A stretch of 64,000 nucleotides of DNA, taken from contig CM077022.1 of NCBI GenBank assembly GCA_039090855.1, positions 71,386,971 to 71,450,970 on the forward strand, given 5' to 3'. The position numbers were made by a program, and so were the translations under genes. The notes under the pieces are model-generated. The model made no database searches and was not told the origin of the DNA. It worked only from the letters and a program-made list of their open reading frames with translations. Shown here one piece after another: positions 19,181 to 31,000 of the stretch; position 1 is the first letter of the stretch; every line of letters begins with the position of its first letter. The DNA is from Macrothele yani (taxonomy: Eukaryota; Arthropoda; Arachnida; Araneae; Macrothelidae).

Positions 19181-22100
19181 GGATGTAAGGTCAGGTGATG
19201 CGTAACATCACAGCCTCTCCTTGACAAATGTCAACCCCGCCTTCTCGTGGTACATCCTGTTCCCACTAAAGGGGCTCTGACGACCGCCAATAGCGGTATA
19301 ACTATACCATCGGGATTAGAGGAAATGCTATCCCACACTCACCAACCCGCTTGGCCAGCGTGGTGAGTTATGGCCAAACCCTCCAAAATGACTCCACAAC
19401 TTAAATCTTGGCCCTCAGTCTCCGGCAGCTGGAATGTACCTGGCCAAGGCAGCGGCCCGTGCGACATGAAGGCAGAGGGTGCTAAGAATCCCCGGAGGAC
19501 CGGACTAGGCTGCCATCTGATGCTGACCTTGGCTACGTACAACGGACGCTCCCTCTCTTCTGATTCAAGGCTTCTTGAATTGGAAGAGGAACTACAAAGG
19601 ATCAAGTGGGACATCGTCGGGCTAAGTGAGGTAAGGAGAAGATCTCATTGAACTGAAAAGTGGACATCTCTTCTACTATCGTGGGACAGATACTGGCAGA
19701 ACTAGTGGTGTTGGATTTATAATAAACAAGAAACTGAAGGATAAAGTTGTAGAAGTTGAAAGTTCCTCTGACAGAGCTGCACGACTCGTTATCCAACTCT
19801 CGAGAAGATACCAGGCTCAGATTATTCAAACTTATGCACCCACCACAAGTCATGCTGAAGAAGAAATGGAAGAATTTTATGAGGAAATTCGTGATCTAAA
19901 TAATAAAGGTAAGCAGCACTTTAAGATAATTGTGGGAGATTTCAATGCAAAAATAGGGCAACGGCAACAGAATGAAACTTCAGTAGGTAAATTCGGTCAC
20001 GGCAACAGAAACCAGCGTGGAAATACTCTCGTAGAGTTTGCAGAGGCAGAAGGGTTTTTCATCTTGAACTCCTTTTTCAAGAAAAAGCCACACAGGAAAT
20101 GGACATTGAGACATCCAAATGGGACGACAAGTGAAATTGATTTTATTATGTGTAACAAAAAATTAGTCATAGAAGACTGCAGTGTGCTAAACAAGTTAAC
20201 ACAGGCAGTGACCATAGATTGGCGAGATGTAAGATGCACCTCAACACTAAACTCGAACGTAGCAAGCTCATAAGACAAACAAACTGTATTGACATAACCA
20301 ACCTTAAAAAACACCATAATACCTTCAAATTGGAACTGAACAGATTCTCTGCTTTAGAAGGCCTAACATCGGAAGAAGTGGATATTTCTGAAGTTAACAG
20401 AAAAGTAACCAAAGCTCTTATCGAAACAGCAACAAAATTAGCTGGGTCTAAGAACAAATTGCATGTGAACAAATTATCAGGAAAAACCAAAATGTTGATG
20501 CAAAAAAGAAGAGTGATTAGGACAACTAAAGAAGATGTGACTTCCAAAGTGGAATATATAGAGCTATGCAAGACAGTACGAAAAAGTATCACTGAAGACG
20601 TAAGGAAATTCAACTGTGAACTAGTAAGGAAAGCAATTTAAAACAACCAAAGCCTAAAGATAGCAAAGGGACATCTCAGTAAGGGGAAAAAACAGATTAT
20701 GGCACTGAGAAAAGAAGATGGTTCTGTAACAAGAAATAGAGGCGAAATTTTGACAAGAGTGAAAGATTTCTACTCCAAATTATATGAAAGGGATGATACA
20801 TGTACTCCAGACATCATGAAAGGTACCAGTACCAGAGTTCTTCCAGTCCTTCCAGCAGAAGTTGCACATGCAATCAAGAACATGAAGCGGGGAAAAGCTC
20901 CAGGAGAAGATGGAATTACTATAGACATCATACAAGAAGCAAGTGGAGAAATCGAAACAGTACTCGCCCAAATTTTTACTCGATGCCTTAATGAAGGGAA
21001 AATTCCTGAGGATTGGAACAACGCTACAATGATCTTGCTACATAAAAAAGGTGACATTGAGGATCTCAGGAACTACAGACCTATCAGCCTCCTGTCAGTG
21101 GTTTATAAAATCTTCACTAAAGTTTTTTCACACCGCTTGAAGGTGACACTGGACATGGCTCAACCGAGAGAACAAGCTGGATTCAGGAGTGGCTACAGCA
21201 CAATAGATCATATCCACGTACTGAGAGAACTAATTGAAAGAGCGAGGGAATATGAGCTTCCATTGTGCATGGCTTTTATCGATTATGAAAAAGCCTTTGA
21301 TTCGGTGAAACCATCAGCAGTTGCAATGGCTCTGAAATCCTGCGGTATTGAAGATGCATACATTAATATTATTAATAACATCTATGAAAATGCAAAGATT
21401 CGGCTGTTTGAAAATACAACACATAAAAATTGGAAAAGGAGTGAGACAAGGTGACACCATATCTCCGAAGCTCTTTAATGCCACATTGGAAAATGTCTTT
21501 CAATCACTGAACTGGGAAAACAAAGGGATAAAGATTAATGGAGATTATCTAACCCACCTTCGTTTTGCTGATGACAGTCATTTTTGCAACTACCCCATCA
21601 TAGCTACAGAGTATGATCCAGGAACTTGCTGACAAGAGTAAAGAAGTGGGATTAAAAATGAACTTTCAGAAGACAAAAGTGATGTACAATGCTTTTACAA
21701 GAAATGAAGATTTATCGATTGATGGAGAAAAGCTGGAGATAGACACGTACGTTTATCTTGGACAGCAGATATCAAGTGAGGGTCACATTGGTGAAGAAAT
21801 TAATCGGCGTACAAAACTTGCCTGGAGAGCTTTTGGAAGAAACAGCATAATTTTCAAGAGCAATATGCCATTATGTCTTAAAAGAAAAGTGTTTGATCAA
21901 TGCATCCTTCCAGTGCTTACGTATGGTGCAGAGGCGTGGACCTTAGCTAAAAGAGACATACAAAGGCTGCAGACAACTCAAAGCAGCATGGAGAGGTGCA
22001 TGCTTGGTGTAACCAGGAGAGATAAGAGGAACACGTGGATCCGAAAAATGACAAGAGTGGAAGACATCATGATCAGAGTTAAATCCCTGAAATGGCAATG

Positions 22101-22342
22101 GGCTGGACATACTGCCAGAAGAACAGACCATCGATGGACAGCCGAAATTTTAGATTGGATTCCAGGGGACAATAAAAGACCCAGAAGAAGACCACATGGA
22201 AGATGGGTGGATGAAATTCGAAAGTATGCGGGAGTGACATGGAAAAGACTGGCACAAGACAGACCGTTGTGGAGGAAACTTGGGGAGACCTTCGTCCAGC
22301 AGTGGATTGATAATGGTTGACAATGATGATGATATATATATA
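19173..22342 (+). mobile_element. RTE-type LINE, copy 1, near full length
   Basis: About 3.17 kb. It shares its whole length, from GGGATGTAAGGTCAGGTG to the GACAATGATGATGATATATA tail, with 53,268-56,470. A short 5' UTR, a single APE-endonuclease/reverse-transcriptase frame and a short repeat tail without poly-A are RTE features. It sits inside hAT-N1 copy 1. Confidence 0.9.
19370..22320 (+). pseudogene. RTE LINE endonuclease-reverse transcriptase, copy 1
   Basis: From ATG 19,370 (MAKPSKMTPQL) the endonuclease follows: LATYNGRSL with the metal-site Asn, GLSEVRR with the Glu, and IIVGDFNAKIG at about 19,929-19,955. The SDH motif is frameshifted near 20,200. Reverse transcriptase motifs: GKAPGEDGITIDII, NYRPISLLSVVYKI, REQAGFRSGYSTIDH, AFIDYEKAFDSV, GVRQGDTISPKLF and FADD at 21,564-21,575 (the catalytic aspartates). 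The C-terminal part reads RRRPHGRWVDEI and ends at 22,320. The protein would copy LINE RNA into DNA at a nicked target. Breaks compared with copy 2: 8-bp loss near 19,638, 1-bp loss near 20,200, a stop at 20,639, small deletions near 21,410 and just after FADD. Inactive. Confidence 0.9.
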
Positions 22343-22442
22343 AAATCTCTCGCTCTCCCTCTTAGAGCTCGATCCGCAATAAATATTCTACAGTCAGAGC
22401 CAGATTCGGGCCCGGGCTCTACTTCGGGCTGTCTTAGCTCTG

Positions 22443-22914
22443 ACTTAAAAATCCTTCTCTTGCATCTGTGTTTGGCTTCCTCCAAATGAAATTCATTCAG
22501 TTGCAGCTCAGTGAATTTACTTTAGTCTGAAAACACTTCGGATCAAAAAGTCTTTCCTTTATTCCAATGCTCGTTAGGGAAGGAAAGTTTTCTTACGATT
22601 AATTTTACGTATTTCTTCTGGCTACTCTCACTAACTAGCAGATTAAGGACTAGACAGTTTGGGGATGAATCTTGTTCTAGATTCCCCTACTTTAGCATTG
22701 TTGCAAGTTCAGTTTACGTAATTTAGATTTTTCACGACAGAGCGGATTGCCTTCCGTGGACCGCCACATTTGGGTTGATGTTACAATGTGAAAGCAACGC
22801 ACAATTACATTTATGACAGTGAACACTCTTTACCCGGTTTCTGCAGGATTTGTTAAGATTATGCAAACGTACGATTTTTCCTTTCCTATATTGTTTTATC
22901 GCTTTACCATACAT
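22443..22914 (-). pseudogene. Tc1-D transposase, N-terminal half
   Basis: From a possible start at 22,914 the minus strand reads YGKAIKQYRKGKIVRLHN, then LNKSCRN, a Tc1 helix-turn-helix. A VAVHGRQSAL linker follows, with the usual Arg/Gly GRPR position damaged. Near 22,500-22,545 a SKFTEL-type block corresponds to the first catalytic DESKF motif, then EEAKHRCK up to the insertion point. The sequence resumes at 17,452 with QATVKHG, so hAT-N1 landed between the first and second catalytic residues. Confidence 0.65.
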
Positions 22915-23089
22915 TTCGGAAGCAACAGAAAATAGATCGAAATGATTTTCACGCCTGATAAGGACAATGAGTTTAACATATCCACCTTACTGAGCACGTG
23001 ACATGACGTAAGCGAAATTTGAGTCAATCACTGTGCCAATACTTTGGTCCGTGCAAATCTTGTTCCTGCAAATACTTTTGAAGTCTTCA

Positions 23090-23811
23090 AAAGCTAAGGT
23101 ATATGAACAGTATTTTTCTTCACCGTTACTACGAGACTAGCATCATTATGCTACCAGTTCATTGGGCTACAATTGTTTTTATTATGAATTTTACACAAGA
23201 ACTTTAGGAATCTGCTGTAAGCCACTGCTTTTGTCCACTACTGTATATTTGACTTTTAAACAAAGTACATTGGTCTCTGAATGAGGACCGACGCACGGCT
23301 AGTCCTATTTCGTTACAGGTCTTAAAAACTTAAGTTTCAAGAAATTTAGTCTTAAAATAAGCGTATGTATCAGAGATTGAACTTAGATGAGTTAATGGAG
23401 ATTGTTACAACCCGGTAAAAACCATTGCGTTTCACACTTGCACGCCGGAAAAATCCAATTACATTGAAATTTGGTTTGACCAAGGTAGTCTAGAAAGTGC
23501 AATGCCATGACAGATCAGTTCAGTTCCCTCAGCTTGTAAGGTCACTCACGTTCGACCTGATACTTTGGTGTCAGGTTTAACGTCATACAAGACAGCGTTG
23601 GAAGCCAATCAGAAGCCTTGGTTACCTCGTGACGTCACTAAAACAGGGAACTCGTCGCCTTGTATTTTCCAGACTTTGGTCTGACCACAGGAAACAAGTC
23701 CAACTCTCGTATTCAAGACAATGCCCCAATGGTGGGACATGAAGCTACGATAGTATCACGTGATGCGGTATCAGTGGCTACATAAGTAGAACCGCGGAGA
23801 AAAATTCTTGG
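23090..23811. other. non-coding, no recognisable feature
   Basis: No domain or repeat recognised. A full palindromic CRE-like TGACGTCA occurs at about 23,631. Confidence 0.4.
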
Positions 23812-24090
23812 GCAGCAGGTGGCCTAGTGGTCAACGTTCATTGCTGCCCCGCAGAAGACTGGTTTGATCCCACGGCAGGTACGAACCACTAAATATCCGC
23901 CGTGCGTCGGATGGGCACGTTAAGCAGTCGGGCCCCGGGTATTGCTCCCCGGTAATAAGGGAGTTTTCCTCCCCCTTTCTACCTCGCTTTCGTGTCACTT
24001 TCCTATCGGGCACTCTAGCCCAAATTTCCTAGCTTCCCATTTCTAAAGGTTGTTTAAGACCTGGTGTCAGACTAAAATCCTCTACATCTG
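23812..24090 (+). mobile_element. tRNA-derived SINE (SINE-B)
   Basis: Head GCAGCAGGTGGCCTAGTGG (A box) and GGTTTGATCCC (B box), then the family body with ATATCCGCCGTGCGTCGG, AATAAGGGAGTTTTCC and CATCTGATCTGAG. Confidence 0.85.
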
Positions 24091-24220
24091 ATCTGAGTTA
24101 AACTCTTGAAATAAAAGGAAGACTTACGGTTCGACGTTTTAGTTTCATGTCCATCCACTGGTGCGCTGTTCTATTGAAATCTGCGCTAGATTGTTGCCAT
24201 GAGTCTTGCTCTGTCCACAG

Positions 24221-24364
24221 TGAACTATGGACTAAGCAGTCGCTGTCCCTAATTTGGGAACACTGGTTCCAGGAAAGTGGAAAACATCCATGCTTCATCG
24301 GAACTAAATCCGGAACCATCTCTGGGAAATGGTCAGAAGTCAGCGTGTAGACCACAGGGGCGGC
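24221..24364 (-). mobile_element. SINE-A, old 3'-truncated copy
   Basis: Minus-oriented. AAGCAGTCGCTGTCCCTAAT and ACTGGTTCCAGGAAAG are clear. The tRNA-like head is badly mutated but ends in GGGGCGGC. No poly-A tail. Confidence 0.75.
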
Positions 24365-25254
24365 AGAGGCATTAAGCAAATTCCACGAAAAATTCCTTTG
24401 CTTATTTCCGAAAAGTTTTTTTATTTTTGCCAGATAAAAACACGTAGACTTAATTGTCTTGCCATTCCCGAAATTCGCCAGATTAGAACTGAACGAAATT
24501 TAAATATTTCAGAAAAACTGGTTACGAAAGCTAGAGCACAGTGGTAGTTCGTGGATAGATCAGCTTTTTAGATCTAAAAACGCGTGAAGGCTAAAGTGTG
24601 CTCTTCAATCAAAGGAACACCAGAGAACCCAGTGAGATTACAAAATTTACGTAGTCATAGCTACGGACTCAGTTACCCAGTCCAGCCAATTACCGTTTTG
24701 ATTTTTAACCATTCCCAGAAATTAACTTTTTCCACCTAATGCAGTATTCAACTTAACCATCCCGTACTCTGGTTCCACTGATGATTAGAAGATTTGTAGT
24801 TTAACTGCACTATCTATAGAAAACTTTATAGAACCCCCAACTGATTTATGGACTCCATAAATGTATGACTCAAAGTCTAACTGGTTCCTTGTTTTTCATT
24901 GTGGTAAAACACCAATTTGAGTCAACCCTCCGGAACAAAATCTGAATTTAGAAAATTAAGACACGTAAAAAGCACACAAGTTGCAGCTTATGTCAAGGTT
25001 CTGCACACTTTGTAAGCTGCTGTGTACGTAATCTTTGCTTGAAAACTTCCTGGCCACGAAAAACTTGATACTTCAATCTGAAATGTGGGGCTACTGTGAA
25101 ACTATGAAATTCAAATTGATGATAAACCCGCTTTACAAGTTGACCAAAACTAATAGCGCATGCTTTTCAGTTTCAAAGGATCTACTTTTGTTTAAAAGTT
25201 AATTTTGCAGTACATCACAATATATTTAAATTGATCGATTTGTTTCACCTACAG
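24365..25254. other. non-coding, no recognisable feature
   Basis: AT-rich. Only short frames without domain. Confidence 0.4.
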
Positions 25255-26125
25255 CATATTTAAAATAAGGTGTTCCACAAGGTTCAGTCCTTTGTCCACT
25301 TATTTAAATATGCACATTTGATATCTTTCATCTAATTCAAAAACTTATTCTTTTTGCTGATAAAAACTTTTTAGGGACCAGCTATCAGTGAAACAATCCC
25401 TATCCAATACTCAACTTTTGAAGTACACTTACTATAATAGTAGTCTTCCAATGAATTAGTAATCAATTACAATAAATCTAAAACTACTTTTTCTAGACAA
25501 AAATCTAACCAATCTTCATTTAAACTTCTCTTAATACTCATTGAGTTAATCTGACTTATCTGGATATTGTGTTAAAATTGAGTTTGTATATAGACATTTC
25601 ATACAAAATCTAGAAATGCAGGAGTAATTACTCAGTTACAAACTTCTATGTTGAAACTAATTATATTACGTTAATACATCCACATCTTTATTGTTTACTA
25701 TCCTGGTGTCAAACACCAACTACAAATTCTCCAAAATAAATAGCATTTAAGATCTATCAAATGCTAACAATTCACTAGGACACAATTTGTTTAGATATTC
25801 CAGAGTTAACCCGGACACCTTTTATTTCGAAGTCTCACATATTTACACATTTTAATTAGTAGTCTCATATTTTAACAATTAAGGAATTGTTTAACTTAAG
25901 CAAAACTATGTATAAAACGAATTAAAATTAATCTTTGACAGGAGCTCATGAAAATTAATTTCGTTACGTACAGATATATCTGAAATAAAGCTTTGCTGAG
26001 ACTTACTTGCACCTAGAGAACACGAACTACTAAACAAAGTAAATTATTCTGGTAGAGTTTTGGAATTCATTGCCTGCAGAATAATTTGTTTAAAAAGTTA
26101 AAACACTACTTAATAACAAATATTC
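25255..26125 (+). pseudogene. CR1/Jockey-type LINE reverse transcriptase remnant
   Basis: The plus strand reads GVPQGSVLCPLI at about 25,269-25,304, then KLILFADK at about 25,338-25,365: the conserved RT motif B (GVPQGSVLGPLLF) and the FADD box with the second Asp lost. Further down, a VKHQLQILQNK stretch (about 25,720) matches the LxxLQxxQNKAxR block of the C-terminal domain. A GIHCLQNN...FKKLKHYL stretch (about 26,060-26,110) matches the final WNxLPxxI...FKKxLKxYL block. Stops occur every 10-30 codons, so this is an old relic, clearly different from the RTE copies. The 5' portion was not recognised. Confidence 0.7.
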
Positions 26126-28227
26126 ATGTAGTGCAAGATTGGGTGGATTGAGAAAGGACTTTCCGCGCGACTCTGGGAAGGATCTAGGGGATTTCGAGAT
26201 CAGACAAATTCTGTGAGTGACCAGAGGAATCTTTAGCAATGAGGATTGAGGGGTACAACATGCTTCGTATTACCTTAATATTTTATTTGCCTTAATATAC
26301 TGTATTCTACACTAGACATTTAATTTAGTTAACATTGTATTTTAGATCAGTTAGTTTTTTTTTTTTTTTTTTATTTTATTTTTCACCTTCTGACCTTGCT
26401 GTTATGTGAATGCTCTTTCTTGCCTTGACATACATAGGGAGATAGGCATTTTCCTTGATCTTCCCTGCTGGATTTTTAGGCTTAAATGCAACTGCTTAGA
26501 ATTATTAACTTTTAACAGCAAGATCAATAAATGAGTTGAAACTTGCTCCATAGCCCGCTTGAGTAAATTTCATTTAAAAATCCTTAAAACTAGTCATAGC
26601 CTTAACATTTCATATGCGAACAGTCTGAAAAATCATCCTGAAAATCTTTTGCATGTAGGGCAAAAATCCCACTTTTCCATTACGCTGAATATATCAGTTA
26701 CTTCAACAAACTTAAGCCTTTAGGTGGAAAGGAATTTTTTTTTTCCATCATTTTTCTAGAATAAGGGACTAATTTGGTCAAAGAACCGGAATAAGATTTA
26801 AATATTGTATGTACAAAGAGGTAATAGGAGTCTACGTCGTGCGTTCGAGACACTTTTTGAACAGCCCCAATGATTTTGTTGTGGGTTCCTCGAACCTAAT
26901 ATTTTTGGGCGTATTCCGTGGGAAAAAAAACACGTATGCATGTGCATAAATTTTGACCTGCTTTTAGAAGTTTGCTCTTGTCGGTGTGGGTAACTGCTAT
27001 TCATAATGTCAAAAATTAATCTAAATTGAAGAAAACTGCAGCACTTTTATGCTCTGTTAGATATTCAATATCACTTGCAGTGGTGGCTGAAAACAGTTTT
27101 TGCTGGGCCTACTTTTTGCCTCTAGTTTCCTTTGTTTGCTATATATAGCACGGCAGCAATTTAGGACACCTTGATCTCCCCAGAATAATTCTCTAAAAAA
27201 TTTTGATTCCAGTTTGGATCACAGATCCGTCCTGCAAGACAAGTCCATGGTCGATGAAATGATTGCGTAAAATTTTTAAATAGTGAGTAGGGTCTGTAAA
27301 AACTTAAATCTTAGAACTATCATCCAGCGGATGGTTAAAAAATGATTTTTTCGGGAGAAATTAATAGTTCCTTCTACAAGGTCATACAACCTAAATCTGA
27401 AACAATTTTTACTATAATTCGTTTTTTTTTCAAGGTTTACAATTATTTCAAACAGAAGCCTTTTATTCATTGTACGTTGGAAGTCAAAATACACGGGTTG
27501 TTTACAGGAAGACAATATTAGTCTAGGCAAAACAAACACCTTTGAGTACGGACCTAAAATCTAGTCCATTCCTGTATCGTAACACTTTACTATCAACGTG
27601 TACTTCAAAGCTTAAGACTCAAGCTTTGTCATTTTCGGAAAGGGTTTCGCTACCCCCCCCATAAGGAGCAAAACATGCAGAATTCCGGGATGACACCTAA
27701 ATTTAAAAACACCATCGCTTTAACGTGCTAGCACTTGGTAAAGGAATGCCAATTTTGAACTTCCAAAATTCGTAAGCTTTTCTTGAAATATATCTAGTTA
27801 CTATTCCTTTATAGATATATCTTTTTCTGTCCATTTGTTAATTTGTATTGCGAACTTTATCTGCGTTAGCGTAAAATTTTTTCCTGAGGTTCATTTCCAT
27901 CTGTTCAAGTACTTTATTTTTCATACTAGCTTTTGACAGGGCTTTTAGTCTTAGCACAATTTCTGCTCTTATTTCGTATGCTGATATTTTTGACGCAAAA
28001 CTAACAGTATTTGTGTTTGCTTTTCAAGCTACGTATTTCTCGTTCCAGTAAGTCGAACTTCTGAGAATTTTGTTCCGACTTCTAACCTCTGAGCAAGACA
28101 TGAACTGATACACTTTTCTAAACATCCATTGTCAGAAACTTCATAGATTTAACTTTTCAGGACTGCTCCGGAGTTAGAGTTAATAGATCCGTATAAGGTC
28201 ATTGAATCTATGTTCTCGGTTTGTATG
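26126..28227. other. non-coding, no recognisable feature
   Basis: AT-rich. Long T-run near 26,356-26,373 and short frames only. Confidence 0.4.
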
Positions 28228-28345
28228 TAGCGTTCAAGGAATTGCTTTCACTGTTGATATCAAGCAGTCCTTTAAAATTCAAAATAAATACGAAACGATA
28301 AAAAATGTCTTCACAGGTGACTCAAGAACTATTCAAAATTTTTCA
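28228..28345 (+). pseudogene. fragment of a second hAT-1 coding copy
   Basis: GGAATTGCTTTCACTG through TCAAGAACTATTCAAAA is nearly identical to 29,416-29,521, which is internal coding sequence of the hAT-1 element downstream. It lies just outside that element's 5' end, so it comes from an independent insertion or local duplication. Confidence 0.8.
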
Positions 28346-28600
28346 TTCGGTAAATTCAAACTGGGAACAGCGGCGGCTTTTCAGGTGGAGTGCCTCTTCA
28401 CCTATTTTATTTGAAAAAGATTTTAATAGTTTCGTTTAATATATTCTTTTTTTTGCCTTTATTGAGTGCCAAAATACCCAAAATTTTGATTAGATATCAC
28501 TTCACAACGCGTGCAATACGGAAAACAAGTCCTTATACGCAAAACAGTTCAAGTGAAGAGCTGAAATGAGAATGCTTAGAAGCCTGCAGTTTTCGTCCGA

Positions 28601-28622
28601 GTTGCCATGGTAACTGACGTCA
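28601..28622. promoter_or_regulatory. RFX X-box and CRE-like palindromes in the hAT-1 5' region
   Basis: GTTGCCATGGTAAC (28,601-28,614) is a perfect symmetric match to the RFX/X-box pattern, directly followed by TGACGTCA (28,615-28,622), a full CRE palindrome. They lie about 200 bp before the first long frame, where a promoter would be expected. Functional use is inferred. Confidence 0.55.
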
Positions 28623-28814
28623 CCCTCCCCTATCTGCCGGGCAAGTGAAGTGTTTTATCATGAGATTTCAAGGCTCTGCACCTGGAGTCGTGAACTTACG
28701 AAGAGATCGCAGTGGAACGGGACGGATTGCCAAGGGTTCTTTGCAATCCACTAGAAATTTTTTCTTGCGGTGTTTTGATACACACTTTCTGAAAGAAATG
28801 TTTTTTCGTGTTTT

Positions 28815-31000
28815 GTGATTGTTAAAAACTTCATTAGTTACTTTAGTTTCGTGTACAGTTTAACTGATAGTGATAGTTTTAAGTATGTATCCTGTGAACA
28901 TTGTAATTTATTGCAAACTCCGTTCAATCGGTGGAAAGTTGAAAATAAAAGATTACTTCAAAGACGACCAACGGATTCACTGACAATTGTTGCCAAGAAA
29001 GAAATCAAGAGCGGTAAATCTTACAATATTAATTTTAAAACTTTGTTTACTGAATATAAATGGCTTTGTAGCCCTTCTGTGTTACAAAAGTTTTGTTGGC
29101 CCTGCTTATATTTTAGTAATAAAATTTGGCGTGGAATAAAGACAATTTTCAGATTTCTTAAATATAAGACTGTTACAAACGTGGTGATTCTAGCGAACAC
29201 CTGAAATGCGAATTAATGCTAAATAATTTTGAAAAGAATCAGAACACCATTGCCGATGCCCTGAGGAAGAATGCTAGGCTTTTGAAAATTCATTTCAACG
29301 AAAGCGTTCGTTTAAATAGACTTTTCCTGCAGACAATGATTGATGCAGTACTGTATTTGAGTAAACAAGAACTAGCATTCCATGACCAAGGCATTGACTC
29401 GATAAATCGTAGAAATTCAAGGAATTGCTTTCACTGTTTATATCAAGCAGTCCTTTAAAATTCAAAATAAATACGAAACTATAAAAATGTCTTCACAGGT
29501 GACTCAAGAACTATTCAAAACGAGTTAATTGAGTGTATTTCTGAATATATAAACGATCACGTCAAAAATGAAATAAATGAAGTTCAATGCTTTTATATCC
29601 AAGTAGATGGGAAGACATAACCAGACTTCCGAGTGCTCTTTAATAATAAGATCTGTTGATTCGGAAGGTGTATATTTGGTTGAGCGATTTTTGGGTTTCC
29701 ATGGTGTGAGTGAAGATAGAACGTCAGAAGCTTTATACAAAATACTAAACAAAATTTTGGAACAGTTCGATTATCAACAAGTCAATAGGACAATGTTACG
29801 ATGGGGCAAGCGTAATGTCTGGACACTTGACTGGGCTCCAGAAAAAATTAAGCATAAAGCTTCTCAATCTGTTTTTGCTTAGTACATCGTTTGAACCTTG
29901 TATTACAGCAGAGTTTTTCTAAAATTTCTAAGTGTCGAATGTTTTTTTCCAAGCCTCAGTGTAATTCCTTTGTTTTTTTCATCACTCAGCGAAGTGATCG
30001 CTTCACTGAGTGGTGAAAAAACAATACACTCGCATCAACAACCGCAAGAGTTGATGCGAGTGTACCGCCAACCATAACAAACTCGATGGTCCTCCACTTC
30101 GAAGTTACTAAGTGTAATAGTTGAAGATTGGGATAAATTGAAGGAAGTATTCGAATTTCTCACAAATAGTGAGCAATCAGACAAAAAATCCATTCACCTT
30201 CCCCAAGGGTTTTTAAATGATATGAACACTTGAATTTACATTTTTGGGAATAGTATTTAATGAAATTTGGTTCACCGATCTATTCAAAATTTTGCAGGAA
30301 AAAATCACTAGACATATACTGTGTGACTCAAATTAAAGAAAACTTATGAAATTTTGAGCCATAAAAAGGAACGATAAGGTATTTGAAACACTGTTTGGAA
30401 AAGCTAGAAAAATCACAGAAGTTAGCAGATCTAAACGGGAATATGCTACTCTTACACAAGAAAAAAATTTAAAAAATTATAAACAATTGTATTTTGAAGT
30501 TTTGTACCACATTCTTATGGAAATATTTCAAGACAGTAAGAAACTTCAATTTCCCTGTCTTGCTGACAACCAAATTCGACCAATTTAATTCATGCTTTCC
30601 CTCTCCCGCTTTTGAAAATCTACAACATTTTTACGGAAAAATATTTACTAAACACCAGAGCCTTAAAAATGAACTGAGTCTGTATATGCTGATGAAAAAT
30701 TAAGGAATATATCGACTAACTTTTTCGAGTGCTTCATGGAGATAAAGGTATTTTTACAGAAGCTTATAAATTGGGTTCCCGGATATTAACAATTGCATCT
30801 GCAAGCGTTTTAGTGGAAAGAAGTTTTTCTAGCCTTAAAAGAATACAAACTTACTCAAGAAACACTTTCAACAGATAAACTTGCTTCTTTGGCAAATATT
30901 TTTATTCAGAAACATTTTCTTGATGTCACGAAGAAACAGCCATTTTCTGACGACATAATCGACAAATTTCCAGCTTTAAAAAGGGAAGAATTGATCTAAT
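28815..31000 (+). pseudogene. hAT transposase (ZMYM1/TTF-domain type), broken
   Basis: First frame (28,815-29,204): a TTF-like zinc-finger region with KWLCSPSVLQKF and CWPCLYF. Second frame (29,216-29,458) carries ADALRKNARLL and QTMIDAVLYLSKQELAF. Third (about 29,590-29,882) has an RSVDSEGVYLVERFLGFHGVSEDR block of the RNase-H-like core. LVHRLNLVLQQS (about 29,890) and FFHHSAKRSD follow. The C-terminal hAT dimerisation domain lies at about 30,790-30,990 (SASVLVERSFSSLKRI-like, then KLASLANIFIQKHF). A complete enzyme would be roughly 700 residues. It would excise and reinsert the element in the nucleus. Many stops and frameshifts show it is dead. Two unexpected hairpins sit at about 29,974-30,063. 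Confidence 0.82.
29974..30063. repeat. two consecutive hairpins within hAT-1 coding sequence
   Basis: Hairpin 1: 24-bp arms without loop, 29,974-29,997 against 29,998-30,021, three mismatches. Hairpin 2: perfect 14-bp arms ACACTCGCATCAAC at 30,026-30,039 and its complement at 30,050-30,063. Confidence 0.85.

Larger units (their letters stand above)
17453..22442 (+). mobile_element. hAT-like non-autonomous element hAT-N1, copy 1 (interrupted)
   Basis: The left part 17,453-17,929 and right part about 22,345-22,442 align with the uninterrupted 670-bp copy at 43,921-44,590: CTGAGTTCGGGCT at the left end, ACTAGCCCGAAAACTGGCTAAC inside, and AAATATTCTAC(A/T)GTCAG near the right end. Terminal inverted repeats read (C/T)A(A/G)AGCTGAG. 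Flanking octamers GCTTGAAC (17,445-17,452) and ACTTAAAA (22,443-22,450) may be a decayed 8-bp target duplication. It is opened by Tc1-E and the RTE LINE. Confidence 0.8.
16744..23085 (-). mobile_element. Tc1-like element Tc1-D, split by nested insertions
   Basis: The left end TACAGTGATGAACAAAAGTA at 16,744 looks like a Tc1 terminus. The right end lies in 23,030-23,085, which contains CACTGTGCCAATACTTTGG and GCAAATACTTTTG (inverted relation to the left end and to 16,950-16,975). The transposase reads on the minus strand on both sides of the hAT-N1 insertion (17,453-22,442), which shows that the flanks were once contiguous. Without insertions the element would be about 1.35 kb. The right boundary is approximate. 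Confidence 0.7.

Noticed and set aside
28735..28760. Splice-like or promoter TATA signals in AT-rich stretches
   Set aside because: Matches are expected by chance at this base composition and nothing downstream supports a gene.
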